Notes: generated by a model from the letters alone, not told the origin. Counted from the stretch's first letter, positions 18,766 to 28,820 are shown. The stretch: DNA of 64,000 bases from Mesorhizobium sp. B2-1-8 (GCF_006442545.2 NZ_CP083952.1:1240001-1304000); one strand, 5' to 3'. Program-made: numbers and translations.

Positions 18766-20097
18766 ATGATGCGGAAACTGTCGCTTCTGTTTGCCGGTGC
18801 GCTGATGGGCGCGTCCGCCATGAGCCTTGTCTATGGCGCACCCGGCTCGGCGGCGAACGCTGCAGGGTCGGAGACCTACAAGCAACTGGCGATCTTCGGT
18901 GACATCTTCGAGCGGGTGCGGGCACAGTATGTGACCCCGCCCGACGACAAGTCGCTGGTCGAGAACGCCATCAACGGCATGCTTTCCTCGCTCGACCCGC
19001 ATTCCTCGTACATGAACGCCGAACAGGCGCAGGACATGCGCGTGCAGACCAAGGGCGAGTTCGGCGGCCTCGGTATCGAGGTCACCATGGAGAACGACCT
19101 GGTCAAGGTGATCACGCCGATCGACGACACGCCGGCCGCCAAGGCGGGCGTGCTGGCCGGCGACTATATCGCCAAGATCGACGGCGAGGAGGTTCGCGGC
19201 CTGACGCTCAACGACGCGGTCGACAAGATGCGCGGCCTGGTCAATACGCCGATCAAGCTGACCATCCTGCGCCAGGGCGCCGACAAGCCGATCGAGTTGA
19301 CCGTCGTGCGCGACATCATCAAGGTCAAGGCGGTCAAGTTCCGGGTCGAGAACGACATCGGCTACATGAAGATCACCTCCTTCACCGAAAAGACCTATGA
19401 CGACCTCGAGAACGCCATCGACACCATCAAGAAGCAGGTGCCGGACGACAAGCTCAAGGGCTATGTGCTCGATCTGCGCCTCAACCCGGGCGGCCTGCTC
19501 GACCAGGCGGTGAGCGTCTCGGACGCCTTCCTCAAGCGCGGCGAGATCGTCTCGACACGCGGCCGCGATCCGAAGGACGTCACCCGCTTCGACGCCAAGC
19601 CCAAGCAGACCGACGACATCAACGGCAAGCCGATGATCGTGCTTGTCAATGGCGGCTCGGCCAGTGCGTCGGAAATCGTCGCCGGTGCGCTGCAGGATCT
19701 GCGCCGCGTCACGGTGGTCGGCACGCAGTCCTTCGGCAAGGGCTCGGTGCAGACCATCATTCCGCTCGGCGAGAATGGCGCGCTCAGGCTGACGACGGCG
19801 CTCTACTACACGCCGTCGGGCAAGTCGATCCAGGGCAAGGGCATCACGCCCGACATCAAGGTCGACCAGCCGTTGCCGCCGGAACTGCAGGGCAGGGATT
19901 TGACGCGCGGCGAGTCCGACCTCAAGGGCCATATCAAGGGCGCCGACGAGAGCAAGACCGGCTCCGGCTCTGCAGCCTATGTGCCGCCGGATCCGAAGGA
20001 CGACCTGCAGCTCATCTACGCCGAGCAGCTGCTGCGCGGCCAGAAGACCGATCCGGCCTTCCCGCCCAATCCGGAAAAGGCCGTGCTCAACCAGTAA
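18766..20097 (+). CDS. ctpA: Carboxy-terminal processing protease (S41 family)
   Basis: The 443-residue serine protease has an N-terminal export signal (residues 1-33), a PDZ domain at about 100-180 (GLGIEVTMENDLVKVITPID), and the S41 core. The Ser/Lys dyad is at Ser300 in NGGSASASEIVAG and Lys325 in QSFGKGSVQT, the spacing of 25 residues seen in other CtpA enzymes. It cleaves periplasmic or lipoprotein substrates near their C-termini. GGAAGG precedes the ATG at 18766, inside the last codons of the EnvC-like gene region, so the two are probably coexpressed. Confidence 0.96.
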   Translation: MMRKLSLLFAGALMGASAMSLVYGAPGSAANAAGSETYKQLAIFGDIFERVRAQYVTPPDDKSLVENAINGMLSSLDPHSSYMNAEQAQDMRVQTKGEFGGLGIEVTMENDLVKVITPIDDTPAAKAGVLAGDYIAKIDGEEVRGLTLNDAVDKMRGLVNTPIKLTILRQGADKPIELTVVRDIIKVKAVKFRVENDIGYMKITSFTEKTYDDLENAIDTIKKQVPDDKLKGYVLDLRLNPGGLLDQAVSVSDAFLKRGEIVSTRGRDPKDVTRFDAKPKQTDDINGKPMIVLVNGGSASASEIVAGALQDLRRVTVVGTQSFGKGSVQTIIPLGENGALRLTTALYYTPSGKSIQGKGITPDIKVDQPLPPELQGRDLTRGESDLKGHIKGADESKTGSGSAAYVPPDPKDDLQLIYAEQLLRGQKTDPAFPPNPEKAVLNQ

Positions 20098-20139
20098 GGC
20101 CGGCAACCGGTCTGGCCGGTTGAACGAAGCAATGCGATG

Positions 20140-20168
20140 CTGCCGGGGCCGAAAGGTTCCGGCAGTTT
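20140..20168 (+). terminator. Candidate terminator after ctpA
   Basis: An eleven-pair stem (CTGCCGGGGCC with GGTTCCGGCAG, two G-U pairs) closes on a GAAA tetraloop and is followed by TTTGATT. The T run is short, so termination may be partial. Confidence 0.5.
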
Positions 20169-20265
20169 GATTCGGGGGCAGGACCGGACCTCCAGATACG
20201 GCGCCAAAGGGCGCCAGGATTGATGAATTCGTGCATGTGTTGCCGAAGGAGGTCGCCTTCGGACC

Positions 20266-21465
20266 GTGCACCGGGGACAGGGCTTGGCTGATATCGGCAA
20301 GGACATCGAACGCCCGCTTGGACAGACTGTCCGGGCGCCGCGTGCCGCCGGCAAGATCAGCGTAGGCATGATCGCGGCAAGCGCGGTGGTGCTGGCCGTG
20401 GTCGGCGTCTCGGCCGCGATCGCGCTCAGGGAAAAGCCGTTTCGAAAACCGCAGGAAGTCGCCGTTTCGATGCCGAAAGTGACAGCGGCTGCCGAGCCCG
20501 CCGCGTCGCCTCCCGGGTTGGCCCCGGCAGCGACGCCAAAGGTGGATACGCCGGCGAAGACGGGCGGTCCGCAGATCATCCATGTACAGACGGAAGAAGG
20601 CGATGGCCCGCCCAAGGCGGCAATCGTCATTCGCGATCCGTCGACCGTCGGCCAGAACCTCAAGATCGCGCATATTCCCGATAGGGCGCTGATCGAAACC
20701 AGTGAAACCGGGCCCTTGCCGATGCGTTCCGCCGATGGTCGGCGGCCGTTCGACGTCTATGCGCGGCCATGGTCCGGCGCGCGTGGCGCACGTGTGGCGA
20801 TCGTCATCGGCGGGCTCGCTGTTTCACAGACCGGTACCCAGGCGGCGATTGCCAAGCTGCCGGCGGAAGTGACGCTGGCCTTCGCGCCGCAGGGCAACAG
20901 TATCGGTCGCTGGATGCAGGCCGCGAGGCAGAGCGGCCACGAGATCGTCATGCAGGTGCCGCTCGAACCGTTCGACTACCCCAACGTCAACCCCGGCCGC
21001 AACACGCTGACGGTGGCGGCGACCCCCGACGAGAATCTCAGGAATCTGCACTGGGCGCTGTCGCGGACGACGAACTATACCGGTGTCATGAACTATATGG
21101 GCGCGCGTTTTTCCTCCGACGCGGCGGCGATGCAGCCGTTCATGGCCGAGCTCGGCAAAAGGGGCCTCGCCTATATCGACGACGGCTCGTCGGCGCGCAG
21201 CCTGGCTCCAGACATGGCGCTGAAGGACGGCGTGCCCTTCGTCGCCGGCGACATGGCGATCGACGCGGTGCAGGATCGCGGCGCCATCCTGAAGAAGCTC
21301 GACAGTCTCGAAGCGACCGCGCGTGCCAAGGGTACCGCCGTCGGCATCGGCTCGGCTTTCGACCTGACGGTCGACACGGTCTCGTCATGGGTGGTCGAGG
21401 CCAAGAAACGAGGCATCGAGATCGTGCCGATTTCAGCGGTGGCTGTCGATCCGCAAAAAGGCTGA
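20266..21465 (+). CDS. Divergent polysaccharide deacetylase family protein (DUF610/YibQ)
   Basis: The 399-residue protein has one membrane helix (about 31-52: [20 protein letters not shown]), a Pro/Ala-rich linker and a C-terminal domain from about residue 175 ([20 protein letters not shown]) with [27 protein letters not shown] and FIDD-like AYIDDGSS. This is the YibQ/DUF610 branch of the deacetylase fold, exposed to the periplasm. It regularly follows ctpA and precedes rppH in rhizobia. The GTG at 20266 follows AAGGAGG by 13 bases; an in-frame TTG at 20284 is the alternative. True enzymatic activity is not established for this family. Confidence 0.85.
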   Translation: MHRGQGLADIGKDIERPLGQTVRAPRAAGKISVGMIAASAVVLAVVGVSAAIALREKPFRKPQEVAVSMPKVTAAAEPAASPPGLAPAATPKVDTPAKTGGPQIIHVQTEEGDGPPKAAIVIRDPSTVGQNLKIAHIPDRALIETSETGPLPMRSADGRRPFDVYARPWSGARGARVAIVIGGLAVSQTGTQAAIAKLPAEVTLAFAPQGNSIGRWMQAARQSGHEIVMQVPLEPFDYPNVNPGRNTLTVAATPDENLRNLHWALSRTTNYTGVMNYMGARFSSDAAAMQPFMAELGKRGLAYIDDGSSARSLAPDMALKDGVPFVAGDMAIDAVQDRGAILKKLDSLEATARAKGTAVGIGSAFDLTVDTVSSWVVEAKKRGIEIVPISAVAVDPQKG

Positions 21466-21619
21466 CAGCCGTCTTGATAATTCTACTCCGGCGGGCATCT
21501 GGCGGCGCTTTCTGCGCTTCCGGTCCTCGCGCACTTTAAGTACGCTCCGCTCCGGTTCTCGAAATCACTCGCCACCTGCCTCACCAGAGCGAATTCTCAA
21601 AACGGCTGGAACTTTACTT

Positions 21620-22135
21620 ATGGCAAAAAAAGTCGACCGCGAAACGCTGCCCTATCGCCCCTGTGTCGGGTTGATGATTCTCAATGGCGAGGGGCTGGTC
21701 TGGGTCGGGCATCGCATCGCCGAACCCGACAGCGAGTTCGCCGGCACGACGCAGCTCTGGCAGATGCCGCAAGGCGGCATCGACACGGGCGAGGAGCCGC
21801 TGCAGGCGGCAGAGCGGGAGCTCTATGAGGAGACCGGCATGCGCAGCGTCTCGCTGCTGGCCGAGGCGCCGGACTGGATCAACTATGACCTACCGGATCA
21901 TCTCGTCGGCATTGCGTTCAAGGGCAGGTATCGCGGTCAGACGCAGAAATGGTTCGCGTTCCGCTTCCATGGCGATACCAGCGAGATCCAAATCAATCCG
22001 CCGCCGGGCGGCCACACCGCCGAATTCGACAAATGGTCGTGGCGGTCGATGCAGGATCTTCCCGACCTTATCGTGCCGTTCAAGCGCAGCGTCTATGAAG
22101 ACGTGGTGGCGGCGTTCCGGCACTTGGTGCCATAG
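21620..22135 (+). CDS. rppH: RNA pyrophosphohydrolase
   Basis: The 171-residue Nudix hydrolase has a complete Nudix box at residues 52-74 ([20 protein letters not shown], then TGM). It also has the RppH-type opening [13 protein letters not shown] and WQMPQGG. RppH removes pyrophosphate from the 5' triphosphate of messengers and so starts their decay; orthologues also hydrolyse diadenosine polyphosphates. No change is visible in the catalytic glutamates. The gene stands alone before alr. Confidence 0.94.
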   Translation: MAKKVDRETLPYRPCVGLMILNGEGLVWVGHRIAEPDSEFAGTTQLWQMPQGGIDTGEEPLQAAERELYEETGMRSVSLLAEAPDWINYDLPDHLVGIAFKGRYRGQTQKWFAFRFHGDTSEIQINPPPGGHTAEFDKWSWRSMQDLPDLIVPFKRSVYEDVVAAFRHLVP

Positions 22136-22226
22136 CTGGACGAGTTGCGACTGGGTTTGAAGGACCTTGGTTGCCGCGCCGGCGCGTCGGTTCTATTGAT
22201 GCTAATCCGCTACAAGGAGGGTCGCC

Positions 22227-23366
22227 ATGAACGACGCCCCCACAACATTGCTGCCCGATGATGTCGCTGCCGTAAGCGAGGCGGCGGCCGGGGCGATTCT
22301 CACCATCGATCTCGGTGCGATCCGCGAAAACTATCGGCGGCTGAAGGCAAGGCTGGGCGGTGCACGCTGCGCCGGCGTGGTCAAGGCCGACGGCTACGGT
22401 CTCGGCGCGAGCCAAGTGGCATCGGCGCTGGCGGAAGAAGGCTGCGACACCTTCTTCGTCGCGCTGCTGGCCGAAGGCATCGCGCTCCGCAAGGCGATCG
22501 GGGCCGGACCTGAAATCTACGTGCTGAACGGACTGCCGCCGGGCTCCGAGCCGGAAGCGGTCGCGTCCGATCTCTGCGCGGTCGTCAACAGTAGCGCGCA
22601 GTTGAAGGCCTGGCGTGCGGCGGCACATCGCGCTGGCCGAAAACTTCCGGCCGCCATCCAGGTCGACAGCGGCATGTCGCGGCTTGGCATGGCACCAGCC
22701 GAAGTCGAGGCGCTGGCCCGGGATGGCAGCGCGTTCGACGGCGTCGGCGTCAGATATGTGATGAGCCACCTGGCCTGCGCCGACGAGCCGCGCCATCCCG
22801 CCAATGAACAGCAGCGGCTGGCCTTCGAACGGTTGCGCGCCATGCTGCCAGGGGCGCCCGCCTCGCTCGCCAATTCCTCCGGCATCTTTCTCGGGCCGTC
22901 CTATCATCATGGTCTCGTCCGCCCCGGCGCCGCGCTCTACGGCATCAATCCGACGCCTGCCGAACCCAACCCGATGCTGCCGGTGGTGCGGCTGCAGGCC
23001 AAGGTGGCGCAGACGCGCAACGCCGCAAAAGGCACAGGCATCGGCTATGGCCATACCTATCATGCGGAAGGGCCGCTCAGTCTGGCGACGATCTCGTTCG
23101 GCTATGCGGATGGCTGGCTGCGCCGGTCCGCGTCGGCCGCCTGGTTCGAGGGGGCGCGCCTGCCTTTCCTCGGACGCGTGTCGATGGATTCGATCATTCT
23201 CGACATTTCCGCCTTGCCGTCCGGCAAGCTTCGCGAAGGGGATCTCGTCGAACTGCTCGGCCCTTCGCAAAGCGTCGACGAAGCCGCCGGCCATGCCGGC
23301 ACCATCGGTTACGAAATCCTGGCCAGTCTCGGCAGGCGGTTCCACCGGCGCTATGTCGGTGGTTGA
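22227..23366 (+). CDS. alr: Alanine racemase (probably the catabolic, DadX-like enzyme)
   Basis: The 379-residue fold-type III PLP enzyme has the cofactor lysine at Lys53 in GVVKADGYGLG and the second catalytic base at Tyr274 in GIGYGHTY. VDSGMSRLG and GRVSMDSIILD are further family motifs. It interconverts L- and D-alanine. AAGGAGGG precedes the ATG. Because dadA lies 1.4 kb downstream on the same strand, the racemase may mainly feed D-alanine to that dehydrogenase; which of the two roles (wall synthesis or catabolism) dominates cannot be settled from this window. Confidence 0.95.
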   Translation: MNDAPTTLLPDDVAAVSEAAAGAILTIDLGAIRENYRRLKARLGGARCAGVVKADGYGLGASQVASALAEEGCDTFFVALLAEGIALRKAIGAGPEIYVLNGLPPGSEPEAVASDLCAVVNSSAQLKAWRAAAHRAGRKLPAAIQVDSGMSRLGMAPAEVEALARDGSAFDGVGVRYVMSHLACADEPRHPANEQQRLAFERLRAMLPGAPASLANSSGIFLGPSYHHGLVRPGAALYGINPTPAEPNPMLPVVRLQAKVAQTRNAAKGTGIGYGHTYHAEGPLSLATISFGYADGWLRRSASAAWFEGARLPFLGRVSMDSIILDISALPSGKLREGDLVELLGPSQSVDEAAGHAGTIGYEILASLGRRFHRRYVGG

Positions 23367-23638
23367 GCGGTTTGGCCGCGCTTGACAAGCGGACGTCTGT
23401 CGGCAAGGTTCGGCGCATGAGCAACCTCGCTTATATCAGAACCTTGTTCAGGGTCTGCCCGATCGCGGGATCGTAGCCCCGGCGCGGCCGCCTTCCGGCG
23501 TTCGTCCGTACCGGGGCATCCATACATCCACCCATCGCCATCAAGCCGCACCGCTCCCCGCGGCTGCCGGCTTTCATCAGGCCGCCATCAGCGCGGCAAG
23601 CGCGCATCCGTCCGATGCGCCGATCCATGAGGTTTGCC

Positions 23639-24058
23639 ATGCAACATGCAACGGGACTGCGTCCATCCGCCCAGGTTCTGATCAGCGACACCGAGCATGA
23701 AAGGTTGACCGGCCTGGCCAGGACCGTGCTCGACCGCGCGCCCGAGACGGCCGAAGAGCTGCTGGCGGAACTGGATCGGGCGGTGGTCACCGAAGCGGCG
23801 GCAATTCCGGCCGGCGTGGTGCGAATGGGCTCGACAGTCACGGTTCGCGGTGAAGTCGGTGACATCAAGCGCATCACGCTGGTCTATCCGGGCGACGCAG
23901 ACATTGCCGAAAACCGGATCTCGGTGCTGACGCCGATGGGAACGGCGCTTGTCGGCGCCAGCATCGGGCAAGTGGTGTGCTGGAGCGGTCGTGGCGGCCA
24001 CAAACTGTCGGTGACCGTGGAGGCCGTCGATACGCCCGCCGGCGGCGGCGAGCACTGA
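23639..24058 (+). CDS. GreA/Rnk-like transcription factor (nucleoside diphosphate kinase regulator type)
   Basis: The 139-residue protein ends in a GreA/GreB C-terminal domain: VVRMGSTVTVRGEVGDIKRI, then TLVYPGDADIAENRISVLTP and GTALVGASIGQVV. The N-terminal half (DTEHERLTGLARTVLDRAPE) is short and resembles Rnk rather than the long coiled coil of GreA. Rnk binds RNA polymerase near the secondary channel without GreA's transcript-cleavage finger. GAGG precedes the chosen ATG; an in-frame ATG at 23615 is possible. A second gene of the same type follows after 14 bp. Confidence 0.87.
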   Translation: MQHATGLRPSAQVLISDTEHERLTGLARTVLDRAPETAEELLAELDRAVVTEAAAIPAGVVRMGSTVTVRGEVGDIKRITLVYPGDADIAENRISVLTPMGTALVGASIGQVVCWSGRGGHKLSVTVEAVDTPAGGGEH

Positions 24059-24072
24059 TCGTGGAGGCGGTG

Positions 24073-24618
24073 ATGAAAAGCGGGAGCTGCCAGCTGACCA
24101 CGAAGGATTTCGCCGTCCTGGAGGTGATGCTCGAGCGCCGACGGGCCTTCGCGGATCCGATGGTCCGGATGATCGAAGAGAAGCTTTCCAATGCCCGCGT
24201 CGTGCCCATCGAGTCGGTCGAACCCGATATCGTGACGCTGAACAGCCGGGTGGTGTTTTGCGTCGATGCCGGTGCGACCGAGACGCGCACCCTGGTGCAG
24301 AACGAAGTGCGCGGACCGGTCGGCTCCAGCCTGTCGCTGGCAACCAGACGCGGGCTGTGCATGCTTGGCATGGCGCAAGGCCAGACGGCCTCGCTCGAGC
24401 ATCCCGACGGCAGGCGCGAATCGACCCGGATCAAGGCGGTGCTCTATCAGCCGGAAGCCGCGCGGCGGGCAGCCCGGGAAAGAGCCGCCGCCGGCGGACC
24501 GCGGCCGCACGGCCTGACCCTCGTCTACAGCGCCGACACCTCCATCCGGCCTCTTGGCGGGACGGCAGGAATGCGGCAGACAGGGAGAGACGACGATCCG
24601 GGTCCGTCGGCGGCGTGA
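24073..24618 (+). CDS. Second, divergent GreA/Rnk-like protein
   Basis: This 181-residue protein repeats the architecture of its neighbour: an Rnk-like start (LTTKDFAVLEVMLERRRAFA, with PMVRMIEEKL) and a GreA/GreB C-terminal domain (VTLNSRVVFCVDAGATETRT through RGLCMLGMAQGQTASL). Similarity is weaker, for example the PGxAD motif is lost, and about 40 basic and proline-rich residues are added at the end. GGAGG lies before the ATG at 24073. The close spacing to the upstream gene suggests a tandem duplication that has diverged. Function unknown beyond likely RNA polymerase contact. Confidence 0.78.
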   Translation: MKSGSCQLTTKDFAVLEVMLERRRAFADPMVRMIEEKLSNARVVPIESVEPDIVTLNSRVVFCVDAGATETRTLVQNEVRGPVGSSLSLATRRGLCMLGMAQGQTASLEHPDGRRESTRIKAVLYQPEAARRAARERAAAGGPRPHGLTLVYSADTSIRPLGGTAGMRQTGRDDDPGPSAA

Positions 24619-24730
24619 AAAGCCACGGCGCATGGTCGCGAAGACGAATCGATTTTCGCCGGTGATCGTGCGCAAATCGCAGATGCTGCCGTGTCCATCG
24701 GCGTGAAGGACATGGCGTAAGGAGTGAATG

Positions 24731-25987
24731 ATGAAGATCATGGTGCTGGGCAGCGGCGTCATCGGGGTGACCACGGCCTACTATCTCGCCGAGGCCGGCC
24801 ACGAGGTGACGGTGATCGACCGCCAGAAAGGCCCGGCGCTGGAGACCAGCTTTGCCAATGCCGGTGAGATTTCGCCCGGCTATGCCTCGCCTTGGGCCGG
24901 CCCCGGCATTCCGCTCAAGGCGATCAAGTGGCTCTTGATGAAGCATGGCCCGCTGGTGGTGCGGCCGGCATTCGACCCGCCTATGTGGACATGGCTGGTC
25001 AAGATGCTGCGCAACTGCACCGCCGAGCGCTACGCCATCAACAAATCGCGCATGGTGCCGCTGGCGGAATACAGCCGTGACATGCTGAAGGCGCTGCGCG
25101 AAGCAACGGGCATTGCTTATGACGAGCGGACCCAGGGCACGCTGCAGCTGTTTCGCACGCAAAAGCAGCTCGACGGCACGTCAGGCGATGTCGAGGTGCT
25201 GAAGAAATATGGCGTGCCCTATGAAGTCCTCGATCCGGACGGCTGTGTCGCGGCCGAGCCGGCGCTGGCCGGGGTGCGCGAGAAGTTCGTCGGCGGTCTC
25301 AGGCTGCCGCATGACGAGACCGGCGACTGCAAGATGTTCACCGACAAGCTGACCGAGCTCTGCGTGGCGCGCGGTGTCAAGTTCGAATACGACGTGACGA
25401 TCTGGCGCGTCATCCGCAGTCGCAATCGGGTCGCCAACCTGAGCACCAGCAAGGGTTGGAAGGGGGCCGATGCCTACGTCATGGCGTTGGGCAGCTATTC
25501 GGCGGGCTTCATGCGCCGGATGAAGCGGCCGATCCCGGTCTATCCGGTCAAGGGCTATTCGATAACAGTGCCGATCAAGGACGCCGCCTTGGCCCCGGTG
25601 TCGACGGTGATGGACGAAACCTACAAGGTCGCGATCACCCGGCTCGGCGACCGCATCCGCGTCGGCGGCACGGCCGAGATTTCCGGTTTCGATCTCAGGC
25701 TGCACGAATCGCGGCGCCGCACCCTCGAACACTCGGTCGGCGATCTCTTTCCCGGCTCCGGCGCCATGCGCGAGGCGACGTTCTGGTGCGGGCTGCGGCC
25801 GATGACTCCGGACGGACCGCCGCTGATCGGCCGCACCGAACTTTCCAACCTCTTTCTCAACACAGGCCATGGAACGCTCGGCTGGACCATGGCCTGCGGC
25901 TCGGCCAAGGTGCTGGCCGACATCATCTCGAACCGGGTGCCCGACATCGACGTGCGCGCCCTGGCGCAGGAGCGCTATCTGAAATAG
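24731..25987 (+). CDS. dadA: D-amino acid dehydrogenase
   Basis: The 418-residue flavoenzyme oxidises D-amino acids, chiefly D-alanine, to keto acids and ammonia and passes electrons to the respiratory chain. The FAD-binding GxGxxG is GSGVIG close to the N-terminus, followed by [20 protein letters not shown]. The C-terminal FAD contact is [17 protein letters not shown] with [16 protein letters not shown]. Two ATGs (24728 and 24731) follow TAAGGAG; the second has better spacing. With alr upstream it makes an L-alanine degradation route. Confidence 0.95.
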   Translation: MKIMVLGSGVIGVTTAYYLAEAGHEVTVIDRQKGPALETSFANAGEISPGYASPWAGPGIPLKAIKWLLMKHGPLVVRPAFDPPMWTWLVKMLRNCTAERYAINKSRMVPLAEYSRDMLKALREATGIAYDERTQGTLQLFRTQKQLDGTSGDVEVLKKYGVPYEVLDPDGCVAAEPALAGVREKFVGGLRLPHDETGDCKMFTDKLTELCVARGVKFEYDVTIWRVIRSRNRVANLSTSKGWKGADAYVMALGSYSAGFMRRMKRPIPVYPVKGYSITVPIKDAALAPVSTVMDETYKVAITRLGDRIRVGGTAEISGFDLRLHESRRRTLEHSVGDLFPGSGAMREATFWCGLRPMTPDGPPLIGRTELSNLFLNTGHGTLGWTMACGSAKVLADIISNRVPDIDVRALAQERYLK

Positions 25988-26030
25988 CCGCCCGCGCGTC
26001 TGGCCGACTCGCATTGTTCTTTGCTTTGAC

Positions 26031-26073
26031 GCATGTCGTCGCCCCAAAACCGGGCCACCTTTGGGCGACATGC
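26031..26073. repeat. Short palindromic dispersed repeat, copy 2
   Basis: GCATGTCGTCGCCCCAAAA and its complement-like right half TTTGGGCGACATGC form a hairpin of about 43 bases. It lies between the 3' ends of the convergent dadA and phospholipase D genes and ends one base before the latter's stop codon. Confidence 0.85.
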
Positions 26074-26074
26074 A

Positions 26075-28228
26075 TCAGAACGCCTGCCTGACCCACGCCT
26101 CGTCGAACAGCAGCCGGTAGGCCCACGGGATCATCACATTGGTGGAAACCGGGTTCGAGTGGGCGAGGTAGTCGTCATAGACCGGCTTCATCCTGGCGTA
26201 GAAGGCGGGGTCGAGCACCATCATGCCGTTCTCCGAATCGTGGAAGAAGCTGCGGTTGTTGAGGTTGACCGAGGAGATGGCGACCAGCCTTTCATCGATC
26301 ATCATGATCTTGGAATGCAGCACCACGTCGGGTGCCTTGAACTCGCGGATGTCGATGCGGTCGCCATATTTCTCGACGAACAGCTTGTTGAGCGCGGTGA
26401 GGAACTTGCCGCCGATATCGCCCTTGAGGTCGATGCGACCGACAATGTCGATCTTGACGCCACGGGCGAGCGCCCTGTCGAAGGCGCGGGCGAGGCTCGG
26501 CGTCAGATTGAGGTAAGGGTTGACGATCTGGATATGGTGCTGGGCGGCGTCGACCAGTTCGACGAAATAGGCCTCCAGCGCATGGTCGTCCTCATAGGGC
26601 ATCGAAATGAAATGCCGGGCATTGCCTCGGGGGTGGCCGCCGGCGTGGACCGGGATGGAGAAGGGGCGCGCCAGGTTGGTGTCGGCGTCGCGCAGCCATA
26701 TCGTCGACAGATGCGCGGCGAGTGTCTCGACCGTCGCCTTGTCGGCGAACTCGATGTCGAAGTCGCTCCAGTTCGAATAGTAGTTCAGCGAAAAGCCGTC
26801 GGTCTTGCCGTATTGCTCGAGGTCCGGGTAGCGCGACAGGTCGATCGGCTGATGGAACAGGAAACCGTCATGGATGTTGCGGCCGCCGATGATGACGCGC
26901 GAACGCGCGGGGTCCCGCGCCAGCGTCGCCAGCATCTTGATATGATGGACTTTGTGCAGTTGTGAAATCTGTTCGTCGATCGGCGCGCCATGGTCTGCCT
27001 GCCAGCGATATTCCTGCAGCTCGACATTGGGGAATTCGGCCGCCAGGCGGTGCAGCATGGCGTCGTCCTTGTCGCGCTCCAGCACGTCGGTGACCATGAT
27101 GCGGACCTTGGTGCCAAGCGCTGCATGGTGGCGGATCAGCCGTTCCATGATGCAGCCGGAAAAGTCGGCCTTGAATTCGAGCGAGGACAGATAGATCAGC
27201 TTCAGCCTTGGCGCCCTGGAGAAATCGAGCGGCAGCTCGGGGTCGCCTCTGTCTATTGCCGCATCCGACAGCGGCGCCCCCATCAGCGCCTCGACCTTGG
27301 CGTTGAAGCCGTCTCTCGACTTGCGCAGCAGCTTGGGCTCGCCGATCGGCAAGGCGCAGGTCTGCGACAGCCAGCGGCTGGCATAGAAGGCGCGTTCAAG
27401 CGCGTCGAGGCCGACGCCATTGGGGACCGGGCAGCGCTGGTAGCGGCTGTCGAAGCTGGAGAGCCCCGGATCCGCGGTCTCTTCGCGCAGGATCATGAGT
27501 GGCGCGCCGGCCGGGGCAAGGCTGGAGCGGATTCTTGCCGTGCAGCGGTTCAGGCTGTCGCCCGGGAACAGGCTGACGGTGTCGTCTCCGCCCGACAGGC
27601 GAAAGCGAAATGCCGAGCCGGCGGAGATGGTGCGTGAGGCTCCGGCGGCGCGGATCGCCAATGCGCCGTCGCAAGTGCCTTCGATGTCGGCAGGCTGCTC
27701 GCCCGCCTGGCGCACGACGATCTCGGTGCTGCGTGCCTGCAGGCCGGAGAAATCGAAAGTCTTGGGGGCCGAGGGCCGCGCCGCCGCATCGATGTAGAGC
27801 GTCTGCCGCGACGCCCGCCAGCGGCCGTCGAAATGGCCGTCGCCGCTGCCTGTGCCGGCCGGCGGTAGATGTGCGTTGGCGACGGGTCCGGCCAGTTGCC
27901 GCAGCGTCGAATATGTCGCCTGGAAATCGCGGTTCTGGACATCGCGGCGGTTGCGCCCGAACGGGCCGGTGCCGTTGGCACGGTCCATGGCGCCGAGCTG
28001 GTTATTGGCGAGCAGCGCCAGGAACCGTTTTTCATAGTCGCTGCCGCCGTCATTACCAAAGAACTGCGCCGCCGCGATCCGCGGCCCGGGCGTGCCGGCC
28101 GACAGCGAGGGCCGTGCGCAAGCCTCTTGTCCCGCCAGGAGGTCGCAGGCATTGCGGCCCGTACCGGCACAACCGGCAAGGGCGATGAGCCCGAACAGGG
28201 CGAGGATGACGGCCGTGCGGAGGTTCAA
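26075..28228 (-). CDS. Phospholipase D family lipoprotein
   Basis: The 717-residue protein begins with a lipoprotein signal: hydrophobic residues 6-18 and the lipobox LAGC with Cys20. The C-terminal half has two HKD-type catalytic segments: HHIKMLATLARD with IIGGRNIHDG, and HSKIMMIDERLVAISSVNLN. This makes it a two-domain PLD enzyme, either a phospholipase or a phosphatidyl/cardiolipin-type transferase, anchored in the envelope. The N-terminal 300 residues have no family I recognise. It starts with TTG at 28228, and the sequence TTGA is shared with the stop of the upstream gene, so translation is coupled to the PLA2-like lipoprotein. Confidence 0.9.
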   Translation of the reverse strand: MNLRTAVILALFGLIALAGCAGTGRNACDLLAGQEACARPSLSAGTPGPRIAAAQFFGNDGGSDYEKRFLALLANNQLGAMDRANGTGPFGRNRRDVQNRDFQATYSTLRQLAGPVANAHLPPAGTGSGDGHFDGRWRASRQTLYIDAAARPSAPKTFDFSGLQARSTEIVVRQAGEQPADIEGTCDGALAIRAAGASRTISAGSAFRFRLSGGDDTVSLFPGDSLNRCTARIRSSLAPAGAPLMILREETADPGLSSFDSRYQRCPVPNGVGLDALERAFYASRWLSQTCALPIGEPKLLRKSRDGFNAKVEALMGAPLSDAAIDRGDPELPLDFSRAPRLKLIYLSSLEFKADFSGCIMERLIRHHAALGTKVRIMVTDVLERDKDDAMLHRLAAEFPNVELQEYRWQADHGAPIDEQISQLHKVHHIKMLATLARDPARSRVIIGGRNIHDGFLFHQPIDLSRYPDLEQYGKTDGFSLNYYSNWSDFDIEFADKATVETLAAHLSTIWLRDADTNLARPFSIPVHAGGHPRGNARHFISMPYEDDHALEAYFVELVDAAQHHIQIVNPYLNLTPSLARAFDRALARGVKIDIVGRIDLKGDIGGKFLTALNKLFVEKYGDRIDIREFKAPDVVLHSKIMMIDERLVAISSVNLNNRSFFHDSENGMMVLDPAFYARMKPVYDDYLAHSNPVSTNVMIPWAYRLLFDEAWVRQAF

Positions 28229-28668
28229 CCGGCGGCTCCGGCCTTCATCGCGCTCAACTGCGCCGGGTCACGCGGCGGCATGAACCCGTGCGGAAAGACC
28301 TTGCAGACAGGGATGGCGAAGGTGGCGATCAGTAGGTCCGCCTCTCTGCGCATCTTGCGGGGCGCCGTCCTGTCATCGCGGATTGCCCTGGCCGAGGCGA
28401 CAAGGGCGCCATCGCAATCGCAATGGTTGCGGCGGGCGATGTAGCAGGCGTCATGGATTCGACAAACGGCGTCGAGGCGGTCGACCGGCCGGGCCGACAG
28501 ATCGCCGGTGCGGGTGCCGGGACCGCAGTAATTGCCGATGACGAAAGGCGAGGGACGCGCCATGACGTAGCGGATCGGTTTGGGCAATTCGGCTTCCGGC
28601 ATTTTTGTCCATGGATTGGCGCATGCGGAGACGAACAGCAGCGGCAGGATGGCAAGAACGGCTCGCAT
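28225..28668 (-). CDS. Lipoprotein with phospholipase A2-like catalytic motif
   Basis: The 147-residue product has a lipoprotein signal with the lipobox VSAC (Cys16). Residues 47-86 resemble secreted phospholipases A2: YCGPGT, then a PxDxxDxxC spacing, VCRIHDACY with the catalytic His72-Asp73 pair, and HCDCDGAL with Asp86, which matches CxCDxxA of PLA2. The calcium loop is shorter than in animal enzymes. If active it would cut the sn-2 ester of phospholipids in the periplasm or outer membrane. I start at the ATG at 28668; an open frame reaches 28809, but the signal begins here. It is coupled by a four-base overlap to the PLD lipoprotein. Confidence 0.72.
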   Translation of the reverse strand: MRAVLAILPLLFVSACANPWTKMPEAELPKPIRYVMARPSPFVIGNYCGPGTRTGDLSARPVDRLDAVCRIHDACYIARRNHCDCDGALVASARAIRDDRTAPRKMRREADLLIATFAIPVCKVFPHGFMPPRDPAQLSAMKAGAAG

Positions 28669-28820
28669 ATCTATCCGCGCCAGCTTTCTGAAAGATTTCC
28701 CACCCGGCGCCCCGCCTCTCATGGCCGAGGCCGCATGCCTGATGCCACACTGGCTGGTTTTGTGGCAAGGAAAAGGCGGCCTATGGGGATCTGGACCGTG
28801 TTTTTCCAATGACGGCGCTT

